Shown here in pieces: positions 38,201 through 50,016 of a stretch of 64,000 bases of DNA. The notes under the pieces were generated by a model. That model did no database searches. It had not been told where the DNA came from and saw only the letters and a program-made list of their open reading frames with translations. A program made the position numbers and the translations under genes. How positions within the stretch are numbered: the first letter of the stretch is position 1; the number at the start of each line of letters is the position of its first letter. This stretch comes from Epiperipatus broadwayi (taxonomy: Eukaryota > Onychophora > Udeonychophora > Euonychophora > Peripatidae): positions 103,461 to 167,460 of the forward strand of contig JAQFVV010013293.1 in assembly GCA_028023455.1 (NCBI GenBank), read 5' to 3'.

Positions 38201-39621
38201 TGCTCATAAGTTGGTAGATCTGGAAAATAGGCAAATAGGGCAGAGTTCATGAATGTTCCTGACTTATGTATCTTGCGCATGACTGGACTCGAGGTACTTT
38301 TGCCTAGATGCTAGATCTTGTTATATGAACAGATGAAACCGACCGGTACAATATATATATATATCCTTAAAAAAATGAAATAAAAAAACTTTCACCTACT
38401 TCTAAAATGTCTTTTAAAAGCTTCAGATATCTTATTTATTTATGAAAACTATATTAAATAGTCAAATATGAAAAATGTCAGGCTAGAAATTAAAAAAGTA
38501 GGAAATGGTCTTGATTTTCTGATTCTTTTCAAAGTCCTATCAATGTATCTGCCAAGATCTTGTCTATATTCAGAAAAAAGTTTGTAATAACACTCTTTAA
38601 GAAAATCAAAAGATGATTCTATCTACAAAATAATGGTAGGACTACCATTATTAAAGGAATTCCTCAGTGAACAGTTGTTTACATCTATATGGATCTATCA
38701 GGCATGACATTCCAGGAATAGTTCAATCACCTTCTAAGTAAAAAGAAACAAGAAAATAGATTCTTTTGCTAAAGATTAAGAAAATAAATCATCTTATTAG
38801 AGCTTTATTGGCCTTTGAAACATCTAAAATTTCATTAACTTTGAAAAAAATCAAGATAAAGAGTAATTTATAAAAACTTAAACAAAAACATCAAACGTTT
38901 CTTTGAATTTAATAAAAACCAACTGATATTTTTATATACATTTATTATTACTATGCACATTTTTATTTTATTTAAAACTCCCAAAGAAAATATTACCATG
39001 TCAGGTAAAATAGTTTTTTTTTCATTTATTTGAATTTAAATATTCACATGCACATATACATAACCCCATAGACCATGCATGAGTGAGCAGAATAGATAGG
39101 TACTTCATATTTATGCTTATATATATCTACAACAAACAAACCAAAAGATTAGTAAATATTTGATTTAAGAATATTTAAAGGGTGATAATCTTTTCTTTGC
39201 GTTTTTTTTTTTTTTTGCCAGAACTTCAACAGGATTTATTAAAAAGAAATTTATTTTGAAACTAATTTATTTTCTACTTATGAATAGCACAATAAATTAT
39301 ACTTTGTCATAATAATTGAATTTACTAATATTAATATACTATTTTTTTATTTTCACTTATTTCAATTTTATTATAAATAAAATTTTAAATGAATTTTATT
39401 AATTTATTTATATATTGTCTTATTTATTATTACTCACTTATCACAAAAGATTCCAGTCACATATCATGCTTAATGAATATTATAATTGTCCTTGAAATTG
39501 TAGATTATTTTATATTAGAATTTATTTTGAAATTAAAAAATATCCCTTTAATTTTTTAAAATATTATTTAGACACTTTTCATATTAATTAATAGATAAAA
39601 ATGTAGAAGTAACTTTAAGTA
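35246..39621. other. long gene-free stretch with a few G+C-richer pockets
   Basis: G+C-richer pockets lie at about 36030-36110, 37140-37480 and 38140-38350. The second contains a 65-codon plus frame with no known motif. CCGGTAC words recur at about 37080 and 38340. A G-run lies at about 36993-37000. I recognise no gene or element; the pockets may be decayed repeats. Confidence 0.4.
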
Positions 39622-41412
39622 TTTATAAAATTCTCATTCCACCTTTATATATATTGTAATGTATAAATAGTTTCATATATAATTTTACTAGTTGGTGCCA
39701 CTAGATAATAAATCTAGACTTCTTTCTTAATGAAATTGTAATTTAATATTGTTAACCAATATAAAAAATCAAAGAAAAAGAGTTGAGTTTTCAAAAAAGT
39801 CACATGTATACAAAAATGTTGAGAAGCTATGAATTATAAAATAAAACTTTTCCAACTAATCATAAATCTTGAAATAAAAGACAAATTTACTCATATAATT
39901 TACATTTAGACACTATTAATTTTGCATAATCAATATTTTATATATTATAATTCAATTAATAATCAATAATAAAAGGGACAAAATAATTTATTTAAAAAAT
40001 AAAATAACAATAATGTCATTGTAATAGCTACCAATATCTAAAGTAATACATCAAAATCAACAAATGCATGTATGATTAACAATCTGAGACATTGCCAAAA
40101 CAAAACAAACCATATTTAGTCTGAATACCTAGTAATTCACTGAGGGCTATAAGATTAAGCAATGGCTAAAATGTCTGTTATATATAAGCTTAATTCTCTA
40201 TTATATTATTATAAATAAACTATTCTTTAAACTACATATATAAAATATTTAAGTATTAATTCATCATTATAATCATATTATTTATAAAGATATAAACATT
40301 ACCCATGCTTAAGAAACTATTCACTACAAAAAATGGAGTCATTATAAAATGAAGCCACAGAAAATTTATAACAGGAACTAACCAATAATATCAAGTTAAG
40401 CATATCAATAATATGTTAGTTATCAATACATACAGTATCAGTCAAATCTCATATATATAAAATAAACATTTATTACTATTTAAACAGTTATTATTTAAAA
40501 TTATAAATATCATTAAATAATCCAAATTATATATTTCATAATCTGTATTGAAATATGATATCTGTAAAATAAATATAAACGGCCATTTATTATATCTGTA
40601 TTATTTTTGAACATTATAGTTAAAAATATTGCTTTGATAATTGCACACATAGTGATGATAAAATATTCAAGAATTGACAATTTATAAATAATTAAAATCA
40701 GCATTGTTTATGTGAAAAACAATTTGTTCTAAATTTTAAAATATTTAATAAAGATTTATAGGTTGTTTTGTAATTTTAACTTATTTACCAGTAGATAATG
40801 TTAACATACTTCAAATTTAAGATGTAGCAGATTATCTTTTTCTTTATAATAATCCTCCATTTAAAATATAGATCATAGGGTGAAAAGAAGATGTAGAAAA
40901 ATCATGAGTTTTTCAACAGTTGATGATTATGAAGTAGTTGTGATAGATTAAAATATGAATAAGTAGATTATCCATTTGAAACTTGGTTCCCAAATTCATG
41001 GAATAAAAACTCTTTATTTACTAGTTCATTTTGATATATTAAAATGCAATGTTTTTCTTTTAAATTCAACAGCCAACAATTCTATTCATGTGATCAAAAC
41101 AGTGTTTTGGATTAGAAATTATTCTTGGCTATTTGCCAATAGAAAAGTAAATAAATCTATAGTAATTTAAATAAATAATTACAATTCTTTCAATTAATAT
41201 TTTAAATTAAGCAATTAAATTATTTTTAAATTATATTTTAATATTTTTTATTTATGAAAAGAATACACAATGCCTTTAAATAATAATAACTAATTAATGT
41301 TTTTAAACTATCAATGAGTCACACTTCTAAATTAATAAGATTTTCTTTTCTATATATTTATTTTATACACACCAATAAAATATATTCCAAAGGAATATAC
41401 TATTTCATTAAT
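39622..41412 (-). repeat. left long terminal repeat (3' LTR), about 1.8 kb
   Basis: Homologous along its length to 47919-50016. Shared landmarks in order are GCCACTAGATAAT, GTAATAGCTACCAATATCTA, TATAAACATTACCCATGCTT, AACTAACCAATAATATCAAG, AATTATATATTTCATAATCT and CCAATAAAATATATTCCAAA. Similarity stops abruptly after GGAATATACTATTTCATTAATA. Confidence 0.7.
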
Positions 41413-41424
41413 ACTCCTTTCACA
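41413..41424 (-). other. candidate polypurine tract beside the 3' LTR
   Basis: The minus strand reads TGTGAAAGGAG immediately before the position where LTR similarity begins. That is the expected place for the plus-strand primer of an LTR retroelement. It is short, so support is modest. Confidence 0.35.
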
Positions 41425-41599
41425 AAAAGAAATTTAATTCCATTTAACAATTTAATATTTATAAAAAAAAATGAAAATTTTTATTCTGATTTTATATATA
41501 TATATAACATAAATTTTTGTCAGCATTGAGTTAACATTTAATATCTTATTAATTTTAACTCAAATACATAACAATTAGACAAAATATTTACCCCTAATA

Positions 41600-42400
41600 G
41601 AAACAAACTAAATGTAGACATTTATGAACATTCAAAAAAATGTAGTCTGTCCAATTTTAATGAAAAAGAAATATTGGTGATGATCTGTAGAATTTGGAGT
41701 GTCTTTAATCTCATCAAAATTCTAACAATATAGATCACTTCAATTAGTTTACTAATCAGCAATAAAATTAAATTCAGGAATAAATAATACCTATTTATAA
41801 CTTTAGGTTTAAACTGAATATATTTTTCATATGAATCCACATTTACATTACATTGATTTATCCATTTATCCTTATAATATTTATTTTCTTTACTTCAAAG
41901 AAATATAGCATCCTGATACCATATAAACCAATTTTCTTATAAACACTTCTACAAACTATATGTTACACTTTACACAGTAATTCTACACATTCACCACTAT
42001 GAACATTTTTCCTACTTTGGAGTCCAATAAGATTCATGTACACACAGATAAAACTGCCATACTGATGACTTTGTATTTCATGATAGCAAAACCATGTTCT
42101 TTTATTACAATTACCTTTATCTATAGACTCCAATACTTTTACATCTATATAAAGTTTCATTTCTAAGAGGAATTTTTTATATTTATTATCATTATTCAAT
42201 TTCATGACTATTTTTCCTCTTATACAAATTTTGTCATTCAATCTACCTTTTTCTCTGACACTATCTTTGTGACATTTTTCATGATGACTCTATTGCATGG
42301 AACTCAACAGTGAAGCTCTCAAGAGTTTTTCAACTGATGTAATAATTATGGCTCACATTGTCTATTCATATCAACTATTTTAGGTTGAGAAGGTTGCTAT
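41600..42400 (-). pseudogene. unrecognised internal coding-like remnant of the LTR element
   Basis: Two minus frames of 92 codons (41963-42241) and 72 codons (41622-41840) lie between the 3' LTR and the RTE. The first contains GKIVMKLNNDNKYKKFLLEM, ESIDKGNCNKRTWFCYHEIQ and KNVHSGECVELLCKV. The position suggests the 3' end of the element's polyprotein. I see no protease, RT, RNase H or integrase signature and do not assign a function. Confidence 0.35.
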
Positions 42401-42700
42401 TAACGAAAGGAGCCCTTTGTTCCTCTTGGATAAAGGCAGCAGCAATCCAAGCCCTCCATCGTTCTTGTCGTGCGGTTATTACTTGTGATTATTCACAAGT
42501 ATACAAACATGGATGCGCCACCAACAGAAGCCAGCTGGTGAGTTTTTGGCTTTTACCTCTGAGTTTAAGATCAAGAAACACCATGTCTTTTTCTCAGTGC
42601 CTGATAAGGCAGAATGAATGTTTGTGTAAATTATAAATATTTTTCCCATACATATATACAATTATGACAGACAAAAATAAAGCCCCTTATTCCCAGGAGG
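42400..42700. other. G+C-richer block upstream of the RTE coding region
   Basis: Open on both strands (92 codons plus, 60 codons minus) but without a recognised domain. It could be the RTE 5' untranslated region or a piece of the host element. It contains ATGGATGCGCCACC near 42510 followed by CAGCTGGTGAGT, which resembles a start codon and a splice donor. Alone that is weak. Confidence 0.3.
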
Positions 42701-42722
42701 CTAAAGTCACCAACCAAGCGCG

Positions 42723-43727
42723 TTGGGGCCGAAGGCGGAAGGTGCTAAGAATCCCCTGATTGTGGACCCAGGCTGCCACTTGATGATGACTTTTTATTTA
42801 GGTACTTACAACTGCAGATCACTTTCAAGTGAAGGAAGATTGCAAGAATTAGAAGAACTGTCTTATATTAAATGGGACATTATTGGACTTTGTGAAGTTA
42901 GAAGGAAAGGAGAAGAAATGATTTAAAAAGTGGACATATACTCTATTATAAAGGCACACATATTGGAAATACAAGTGGAGTAGGATTCATTATAAATAAA
43001 AAGTGGAAGAACAATATTGTGGAGATTGATGGTGTATCGGACAGTGGCAAGATTAGTTATACAACTTAATAGCAGATACCAAATGCAGATAATTCAGGTT
43101 TATGCCCCAACAAGTTCTCATAGTGATGAAGTAGTAGAAGATTTTTATATGGATGTACAAAAGGTTTTTGATCAGAGTAAACAACATTTTAAAATTTTTA
43201 TGGGAGACTTTAATGCTAGAATTGGTAGACAAATGAAAGATGAAATTGCTATAGGTAATTTTGGTTATGGTAATAGAAATGAGAGAGGACATAGACTTGT
43301 GGAGTTTGCAGAAAAAGAAAAACTTTATATTATGAATTCATTTTTTGAGAAAAATGTTAAAAGGAAATGGACATGGAAGCATCCAAATGAAGGTACAGCA
43401 GAATTGGATTATATTTTGACTAACAGAAAATACATATTTCAAGATTGTAATGTTCTTAATAAATTTAACACAGGAAGTGATCATCGATTAGTAAGGTGTA
43501 AGTTACGTGTTAATGTAAAACTAGAGAGACAAAAATTATTAAGAAAAACAATATTTACAGTTGATATTCCTAATCTTCAGAAACATTCTAATGAATTTAA
43601 ATTAGAACTTACAAATAGGTTTCAAGTGTTAGGAGATTTTGAACATGATACAGATTTGAATGAAATTAATATGAAAATAACTGATACACTTTTAAAAACC
43701 AACAAACATAGTGGAGAAAAAAGCTGA
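42723..43727 (+). pseudogene. RTE endonuclease (APE-like), frameshifted
   Basis: Frame 42723-42926 gives the N-terminal part of an AP-endonuclease fold: LGTYNCRSLSSEGRLQELEE and then WDIIGLCEVRRKGEE, with the metal-binding Glu. A frameshift at about 42920 and another near 43040 lead to the 236-codon frame 43017-43727. That frame shows IIQVYAPTS, FMGDFNARIG (residues 61-70) and GSDHRLV (SDH at 154-156), the catalytic Asp/Asn and His motifs of the exonuclease-endonuclease-phosphatase family. This enzyme nicks target DNA for target-primed reverse transcription. All catalytic motifs remain readable, but the two frameshifts make the copy non-functional. Confidence 0.9.
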
Positions 43728-43799
43728 CAATAAAATTTCTGTGAGACTAGAGAATTTATGAAGAAAAGAAGGAATATGAAGATATAAAAAATGATGTAT

Positions 43800-45497
43800 T
43801 AAAAAGAATTGAATATCTCGAATTTTGTAAAATGGTATGGAAAAGAGTTGAAAATGATATAAGAAAGTATAACTGTGAAATAGCAAGGAAAGCTGTAGAA
43901 GAAAATAAAAGTCTCAAAAATGTTAAACAACATTTTGGTATTGGTAGGAAATTTATATCTGCAATAAGAAAAAAGATGGAATTATTACTAAAAAGAGAGA
44001 TACATCATGAAATTGGTAGAAGATTTTTATAAGAATTATATAGTAATAAAGAACAAACCTCTATATCTATTATCTTAATTGAGAATTTTAAATGAAGAAG
44101 TGAGAATGAATTAAGTGATGAAGAAAGGAAAGGCAGGAAATGATGGAATTATAATTGATATATTAAAAGAAGCAGGTGAAGAAATAGAAACAATTTTAGA
44201 AAGTTATATACAAATGTCTAAATGATAAAGATGTACCGAAGATTGGAATAATGGAATAATATTAATATTTTAAAAAGGTGTAAAGAAGATATTAGAAATT
44301 AAGACTATCGCTTTTATCAGTTTTATATAAAATTTTACCAAGATAATTAAACTTCAAGAGAATTGGATTTCCACCAACCAAGAGAACAAGTGGATTTAAA
44401 AGTGGTTTTAGTACAATAGATCATATCCAGGTATTGAGAGAAGTATAGAAAGGAAAATGAATATGAGTTGTCATTATGTTTTGGATTTGTAGATTATAAA
44501 AGGCATTGATTTATACAATTTTTCAGTGATTAAAGGATTGGATCATCAAGGTATAGATCAGGATATTGTCATATTTTAAAGAATATTTATAAAAATGAAC
44601 AAACAATTAGATTATAATGATATGAAAAATAACATTGAGAAAGGGTAAGACAAGGTGAATATCTCCAAAACTTTTACATGTGAAGAAGTATTTTGTGGAT
44701 TAAAATGGGAAATAAAGGAGTGAAAGTAAATGGAGAGTATTTAAGTCATTTAGATTTTGAGATGATGTAGTTGTTTTGAAATAATGCTAGAGCTGAGAAA
44801 TGTTGAGGAGTAGAAGATGAAAGTAGAAAAGTAGGACTAAAGATAAATGTTAAAAAGACTAAAGTAATGTTTAATCGATTTGCTCAAAATATAAAATAAA
44901 GATTGATTATGAAGAATTAGAAGAAGTTAAATTAAAATACCATTGTCAGATTATTAATACAGATGGAAAATAATGGAGGAAATTAATATAGAATTAAACT
45001 TGGTTGGAGTGCTTTTGGTAGAAATAACTTGATACTAAAAGGAAATATGCTATGTGTTTGAAAAGGATGGTTTTTAACAAATGTGTTTACAGTTCTTACT
45101 TATGGATCTGAGACTTGGACACTAATAGAAGAGCAATACAAGACTTCAGACCACTAAAAGAGTATGGAGAGATGTATGTTGGGAGTAACAAGAAGAGATC
45201 GAAAATGAATGTATGGGTAAGAAACAAACAGGTGTTACTGACCTTATTGAAAAAATTAAAAGATTGAAATGGAGTTGGGCTGGACATATTGCTAGAAGAG
45301 ATGATAATAGATGGACAATTGAAATTTTAAACTGGATTCCAAGAGATTGTAAAAGACCCAGAAAGAGACCACATGTGAGATGGATGGATGAAATAAGAAA
45401 ATGCGCAGGGGTGTTGTGGAGAAGAGAAGCTAAAGATCGGAGAAGATGGATTAAACTTGGAGAGACCTTCATCCTGCAGTGGATTGATAATGGTTGA
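43800..45497 (+). pseudogene. RTE reverse transcriptase, heavily decayed
   Basis: The linker reads in frame 43832-44032 (DIRKYNCEIARKAVEENKSL, FGIGRKFISAIRKK). Then motifs appear in broken frames: KGKAGNDGIIIDILKEAG near 44130, GFVDYK near 44480 (motif A, FVDY.KAFD in relatives), and near 44750 RF-stop-DDVVVL, where a stop replaces the Ala of the FADD catalytic box. The C-terminus is intact in frame 45213-45497: LKWSWAGHIARRDDNRWT, RDCKRPRKRPHVRWMDEI, and FILQWIDNG just before the stop. This end is diagnostic of RTE-type elements. At least ten stops or shifts are present. Confidence 0.85.
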
Positions 45498-45509
45498 TGA
45501 TGATGATTT
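45495..45509 (+). repeat. RTE 3' tail, (TGA)n
   Basis: TTGATGATGATGATTTC directly follows the RT stop codon, as expected for a 3' terminal short repeat. The same kind of tail ends the fragment at 11.97 kb. Confidence 0.75.
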
Positions 45510-45529
45510 CTATGACCAACATGGGGATT

Positions 45530-47135
45530 ATTTATTTCTGAATTTTTTTGAGTTAATCTACTTTGGTTTGATGAATAATTACCACCATGTCTCAGACTTT
45601 CCTATCTAATGGAATATTGAACCATTGCTGATTCAGGTTATATTGGATCTCTTTTCCTCTTATCTATAATTTTTTTCCATCCACTACTGAAACCCATGAC
45701 TATAAGTATTTTAACTATCTCTTCAATATTAATTTTACTATTTTCTAACCTAACTTGCTCTATGTTTATTTGAAAATTATGTCTGATTATTCTAATAACT
45801 TGTTCTTCTGATAAAGTATATACAGTAAGAGAACTACCTTTGAAACTTATTTGAAGAAATATTGACTACAAGTTTCACCAAGATCAAAATGATTTTTTCC
45901 TGAGGAACCTGATGCATAATACTATTTTGTCTTTTCCAGAAACTTCTCAAAATTGCATACCAATAATCTTGAAACATGCATGGTTTATTGCCTAAAGCAT
46001 GCTACCACTCCTTAGTTGTACCATGTAAGTGACGAGAAGCCACAACTATTAATTCTTCAGGTTTGCACTGATGAATTCAGAATTCCTTTAAACTTTCCAC
46101 ATGTGTAAAGGACATTCACCAATATCACCTCTAAAAGTTCTCACTTGGGTAATTTTGGCAACTAGATGACTAGTTAGCTCACTAAGATGTGTACTTAGAG
46201 ATTCTAGTCAAACAGTATTCATATTCATATCATTATTATCAATCACTGGCCTCTGTTCTATCTTCTCTGAAATAGTTTGTTCACTCCATTCCTTCTTAAG
46301 ACTATCAAATTTATCATTTATGCCTTATTTTAGATTATTTTGGAGGTATATTGCTTTTTCTTCCAAATTTACTATATTTATTTCTCATCAATATCCTTAA
46401 TTTGAGTACAAATGATGAAGTAATTCTTTTTTAACTATATCCTTTTTATCTTCCATTTCTTCTTCTACTTTGTCAATTCTTTTTCCTAATTTTTGAACTT
46501 TATTCCTTAATTTTATCATAGCTTTCTCTAATTGTTTTTTATTTTAAACTGAACTTTTCCTGTTTCTTCTTTTACTTCCAGTCTTTGCTATTGGATTATC
46601 TTTTGTATCATTTTCACTTTTTCCTGAAGGTTTTCATTTATTTTCTCCATTCTTTGTTGATTTTGTAGTAAGTTTTCATTCATTTGATCTATTCGTTGCT
46701 CAATTATTTGCGTATTTTCATTCATTTGAATTATACTCTGCTGATTCTGTTGCATATTTTCATTCATCATCATTTTTCTGCTCTATTCTTTGCATATTTT
46801 CATTCATTTGATTTGTACTCTGCTGATTCTCATCAATTTTCTGTTGTTTTTTTTTGCATGTTCTGCTTCATTCCTTGAATATTTTCATTCATTTGATTCA
46901 TTCTTTGCTTCATTCTTTGCAAAATTTGACTAAATATTTCCATATTAAACATACCATAATCTTCTTTCTTCTCAACGGTTTTTATAGGTTTATTTTTCCT
47001 AATTACAATCTGGGGTTTCTTAAAAGTTATCTCAGGACTTTCTGGTTCTACTATTTCAACTTGTGGCTCAGGACTGTCACTATTAACCTTATTTTCTTGA
47101 TTCACTTTATCTCCATCTAAATTTTGTTTCATCAA
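45530..47135 (-). pseudogene. gag-like protein with long coiled coil, decayed
   Basis: Read from 47135 downward. A 100-codon frame starts at 47135 with an acidic, Pro-rich N-terminus (SPEPQVEIVEPESPEITFKK) and passes into a coiled coil of repeated MNEN units (QRMNQMNENIQGMKQNMQ). The coiled coil continues at 46588-46773 (MNENLLQNQQRMEKINENLQ) and 46300-46560 (KLGKRIDKVEEEMEDKKDI). A retrotransposon gag-type domain follows near 45900-46180: RTFRGDIGECPLHM, then EELIVVASRHLHGTTKEW and ILRSFWKRQNSIMHQ. A last open piece lies at 45639-45838 (VYTLSEEQVIRIIRHNFQ). No zinc knuckle is seen. The reading ends about where the RTE tail begins, consistent with interruption. The role would be capsid-like particle formation. 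Confidence 0.65.
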
Positions 47136-47918
47136 TATAAATAATTGAAATATTAATTAGTTTTATCCCAAAAATGGACAAAAACCAAATGACTTCTCTT
47201 CATCCTACTTTCATCAAAACCATCAACTAAAATTTTACTTTGATGCTTAATTTTAAAATTTTAAATTAACACAAAATATATTTTATAATAAAGAATATAT
47301 ATGGCTTTACATATATATAAAGAATATATATGGCTTTACATATTTAAACATATCTTTTAAAAACACAAAAAAATCATTAGGTTGCATCAACTACCCCAAA
47401 GTTTTTATTTTATTTCAAACTCACCAAATTGGGAAGCCATATTTTTTAAAAAAGTATATTCTTTAATACCTCAACATGTTTACTTCTATATAATTAAAAT
47501 AATAATCATAACTTATTGAAAACAAATAAATAAAATTTATCAGGTCTCAAATACTGGATAAGTCAAAGTTTTAAAAAAATTCCTTAATTTTTTGTTTAAA
47601 AATATCTTAGTGCTTTAATTATCAAGCTTTACACATTAATGCCTAATTTAAAAAAATCTTGATAAATAAGAGCATATCATATGAAAAAGAAACAAGATAT
47701 AAAAATATGCTAATATTATCATTCATGGTATAACTTTATCAAAATCCTAAAATTAAAATGACAAATCTTAAACTAAATGCTACTCTTTTCTTTCAAGTAT
47801 GGGTTTATCATAGCTCCAGAAGTTATGTGAGTAAAATAATAAAAAAATACAAAAAACTATCTCTTTTTTTCTTTTAGGGTATAAGTTTATTGAAACCCTA
47901 TAAATTGGGTTGCCAGAA
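47136..47918 (-). other. 5' leader of the LTR element
   Basis: Non-coding stretch between the gag start and the right LTR. A 40-bp string with AAGAATATATATGGCTTTAC is duplicated in tandem at 47290-47341. Just inside the LTR the minus strand reads TGGCAACCCAATTTATAGGG, which begins with TGG as a tRNA primer-binding site would. The remainder does not fit a tRNA T-arm, so this is only a weak candidate. Confidence 0.35.
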
Positions 47919-50016
47919 TGATAAAAAATATTCCCTCTGTCATGGATAAATAGTTCCATATGTAACATTATTAAAAAATGCCACTAGATAATGGAATCTA
48001 GACGCATTTGTAATTTAATATTGTTAACTAATATAAAAAATATCAAAGAAAGAAGTTAAGTTTACAACAAAATCATATTTACATGAAAGTGTTGAAAAGT
48101 TATGAATTATAAAATGAAACTTCTAACTAATAATAAATCTTGAAGTTAAAGGTAAGTTTACCCAGCATAAGTTACATTTGCACACTATTAATTTGGTGTA
48201 TAAACATTTTATATTTTATGATTTAATTAATAATCAATAATAAAAGAGACAAAAGAATTTAATATTAAACAAAATAATTTATTTTAAAAAATATAATAAC
48301 ATTAATGTCATTGTAATAGCTACCAATATCTAAATTAATACATAAAAATCAACAAAAGCAGATATAATTAATAATCTGAGACAGTGTCAAAGCAAACCAA
48401 GCCACATTTAATCTCCATACCTAGTAATACACTAACTTATATACTGAGGGCTATAAAACTAAGCAATGAGTAAAATGACTATTATGAATAAGTTTAACTG
48501 TATATCATAGTATTATAAATAATAGTATAGGAACAACCTTTTCTTAAAACTACATATATAAAATATTAGTTCATCATTATAGCCATATTATTCATAATGA
48601 TATAAACATTACCCATGCTTAAGAAAGTATTGACTACATATAAATTAAATCATTATAAAATGAAGCCATGGGAAATTTATAACTAGAACTAACCAATAAT
48701 ATCAAGCTAAACATATCAATAATATCTCTTTTACCACAATCACCTTTTTCTTTATTTTTTGTATAATATCTTATATAAATCCAATTTGTCCAAATCACTT
48801 CAAATACTTATTTAGCAAAAATCTTTTATTGTGCATACATATACACCTATGTTTCAACTGTACTGTAGTCTTTTTCAGAGCCAATTTACTTTTACTTTTT
48901 TAAAAAAATGTGAAGCAGACTGCAAGACAGTCAGTCAAAACATAAGTGAATGTGTATATATGTACAATAAAAGGTTTTAGCTAAAAAGTGTTCGAAGTGA
49001 TTTGGATAAATTGGATTTATATAATATTTATTACTATTTAAACAATGATTATTTAAAATTATAAATATGATTAGATAACACAAATTATATATTTCATAAT
49101 CTGTATTGGAATAAATGTCTGTAAAATAAATATAAACAATTATTTATTGCATCTGTATTAGTGCTGAACATTATATATAAAATGTTTTGAAAATATTGCT
49201 TGCATATAGCTTTGATAATTACACACATAGTGATCAATAAAATAATTAAGAATTAACAATTTATAAATAATAAATATTGGCATAATGTTTATGTGAAAAA
49301 CAATTTATTATAAATTAAAAAATATTTAATAAAGATGCAATTTTAATTTATTTATCAATAGAAAATGTTAATGTTCTTCATATTAAAATGTAGCAGACAA
49401 TCTCTTTCAATATAATGTTGCTCCATTTGAAATATAAAAGATAGGTCTAAATCAAGATGTAGAGAAATCATGATTTTTGCAACAGTCAATGATTATGAAG
49501 TAATCCTATTTACAATAGATGAAAATATGAAGAAACTGATTATCTATTTGAGTCTTGTTTTCTAAATTCTTTGGAATAAATCTATTTATTTACAAGTTCA
49601 TTTTGATATTTTAAAACATAATGTTTCTCATTTAAATTCAACAGCTGGTAATTCTGTTTATGTGATCAAAATAATTTTCTTGATAAGAAATTATTCCTGG
49701 CTACTTACCAATAAAACAATAAATGAATCTACAGTTAATTTAAATGTATACTTGAATAAATAATTATCAATTCTTTCAATTAATATTTTTAAATTAAACA
49801 ATTAAATTTCTTTTTAAATTATATTTAAATAATATCAATTTTTATTTATGAAAAAATATATATAATGCCTTTAAATAATAATAATAATAATAATAACACA
49901 ATATTTTTAAAATATCAATGATGTCACACTTCTAGATTAATATATTTTTTCTTCTATACATTTATTTAATCTACACACCAATAAAATATATTCCAAAGGA
50001 ATATATTATTTTAATA
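47919..50016 (-). repeat. right long terminal repeat (5' LTR), about 2.1 kb with insertion
   Basis: Homologous to 39622-41412 in the same orientation. It is longer mainly because of a hairpin insertion at about 48726-49027. An (AAT) run at 49878-49897 is expanded relative to the other copy. Confidence 0.7.
48726..49027. repeat. hairpin repeat inserted in the right LTR
   Basis: The left arm ATAAATCCAATTTGTCCAAA faces GGATAAATTGGATTTATATA on the right. TTTTATTGTGCATACATATA faces TATATATGTACAATAAAAGG. The inner part (TTCAACTGTACTGTAGTC against GACTGCAAGACAGTCAGTC) also pairs. The block is absent from the left LTR, where about 60 unrelated bp occupy the place. It therefore looks like an insertion, perhaps with a small local deletion. 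Confidence 0.75.

Larger units (their letters stand above)
42700..45510 (+). mobile_element. RTE-clade non-LTR retrotransposon, degraded but nearly full length
   Basis: An APE-type endonuclease is followed by a reverse transcriptase in one reading direction, ending in the classic RTE C-terminus and a TGATGATGATGA tail. It lies inside the putative LTR element in opposite orientation. Frames are broken by several frameshifts and stops, most heavily in the RT. In genome annotations the endonuclease part of such elements is often called craniofacial development protein 2-like. The exact 5' end is uncertain. Confidence 0.85.
39622..50016 (-). mobile_element. putative LTR retrotransposon, about 10.4 kb, with nested insertions
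   Basis: Two related direct repeats (39622-41412 and 47919-50016) bound an internal region with a minus-strand gag-like coding remnant. The orientation is minus: the 5' LTR is the right copy and the 3' LTR the left copy. A purine tract next to the left LTR fits a polypurine tract. No reverse transcriptase, RNase H or integrase of an LTR element is recognisable. It was either lost, or the element was always non-autonomous. An RTE LINE (about 42.7-45.5 kb) lies inside, so the element's own internal sequence is only about 3.5 kb. LTR divergence is high, so the element is old. Terminal TG/CA and a target duplication are not clear. Confidence 0.6.

Noticed and set aside
43053-43292. Minus-strand frame over the RTE endonuclease
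   Set aside because: Shadow of the plus-strand endonuclease, whose catalytic motifs are clear.
45146-45472. 108-codon minus frame
   Set aside because: Shadow of the RTE C-terminus on the plus strand.
46684-47120. Plus-strand frames rich in Phe, His and Leu
   Set aside because: Shadows of the minus-strand coiled-coil gag-like remnant.
47892-47918. Primer-binding site for the LTR element (TGGCAACCC...)
   Set aside because: Starts with TGG at the right place but the following bases do not match a tRNA T-arm; kept only as a weak note.
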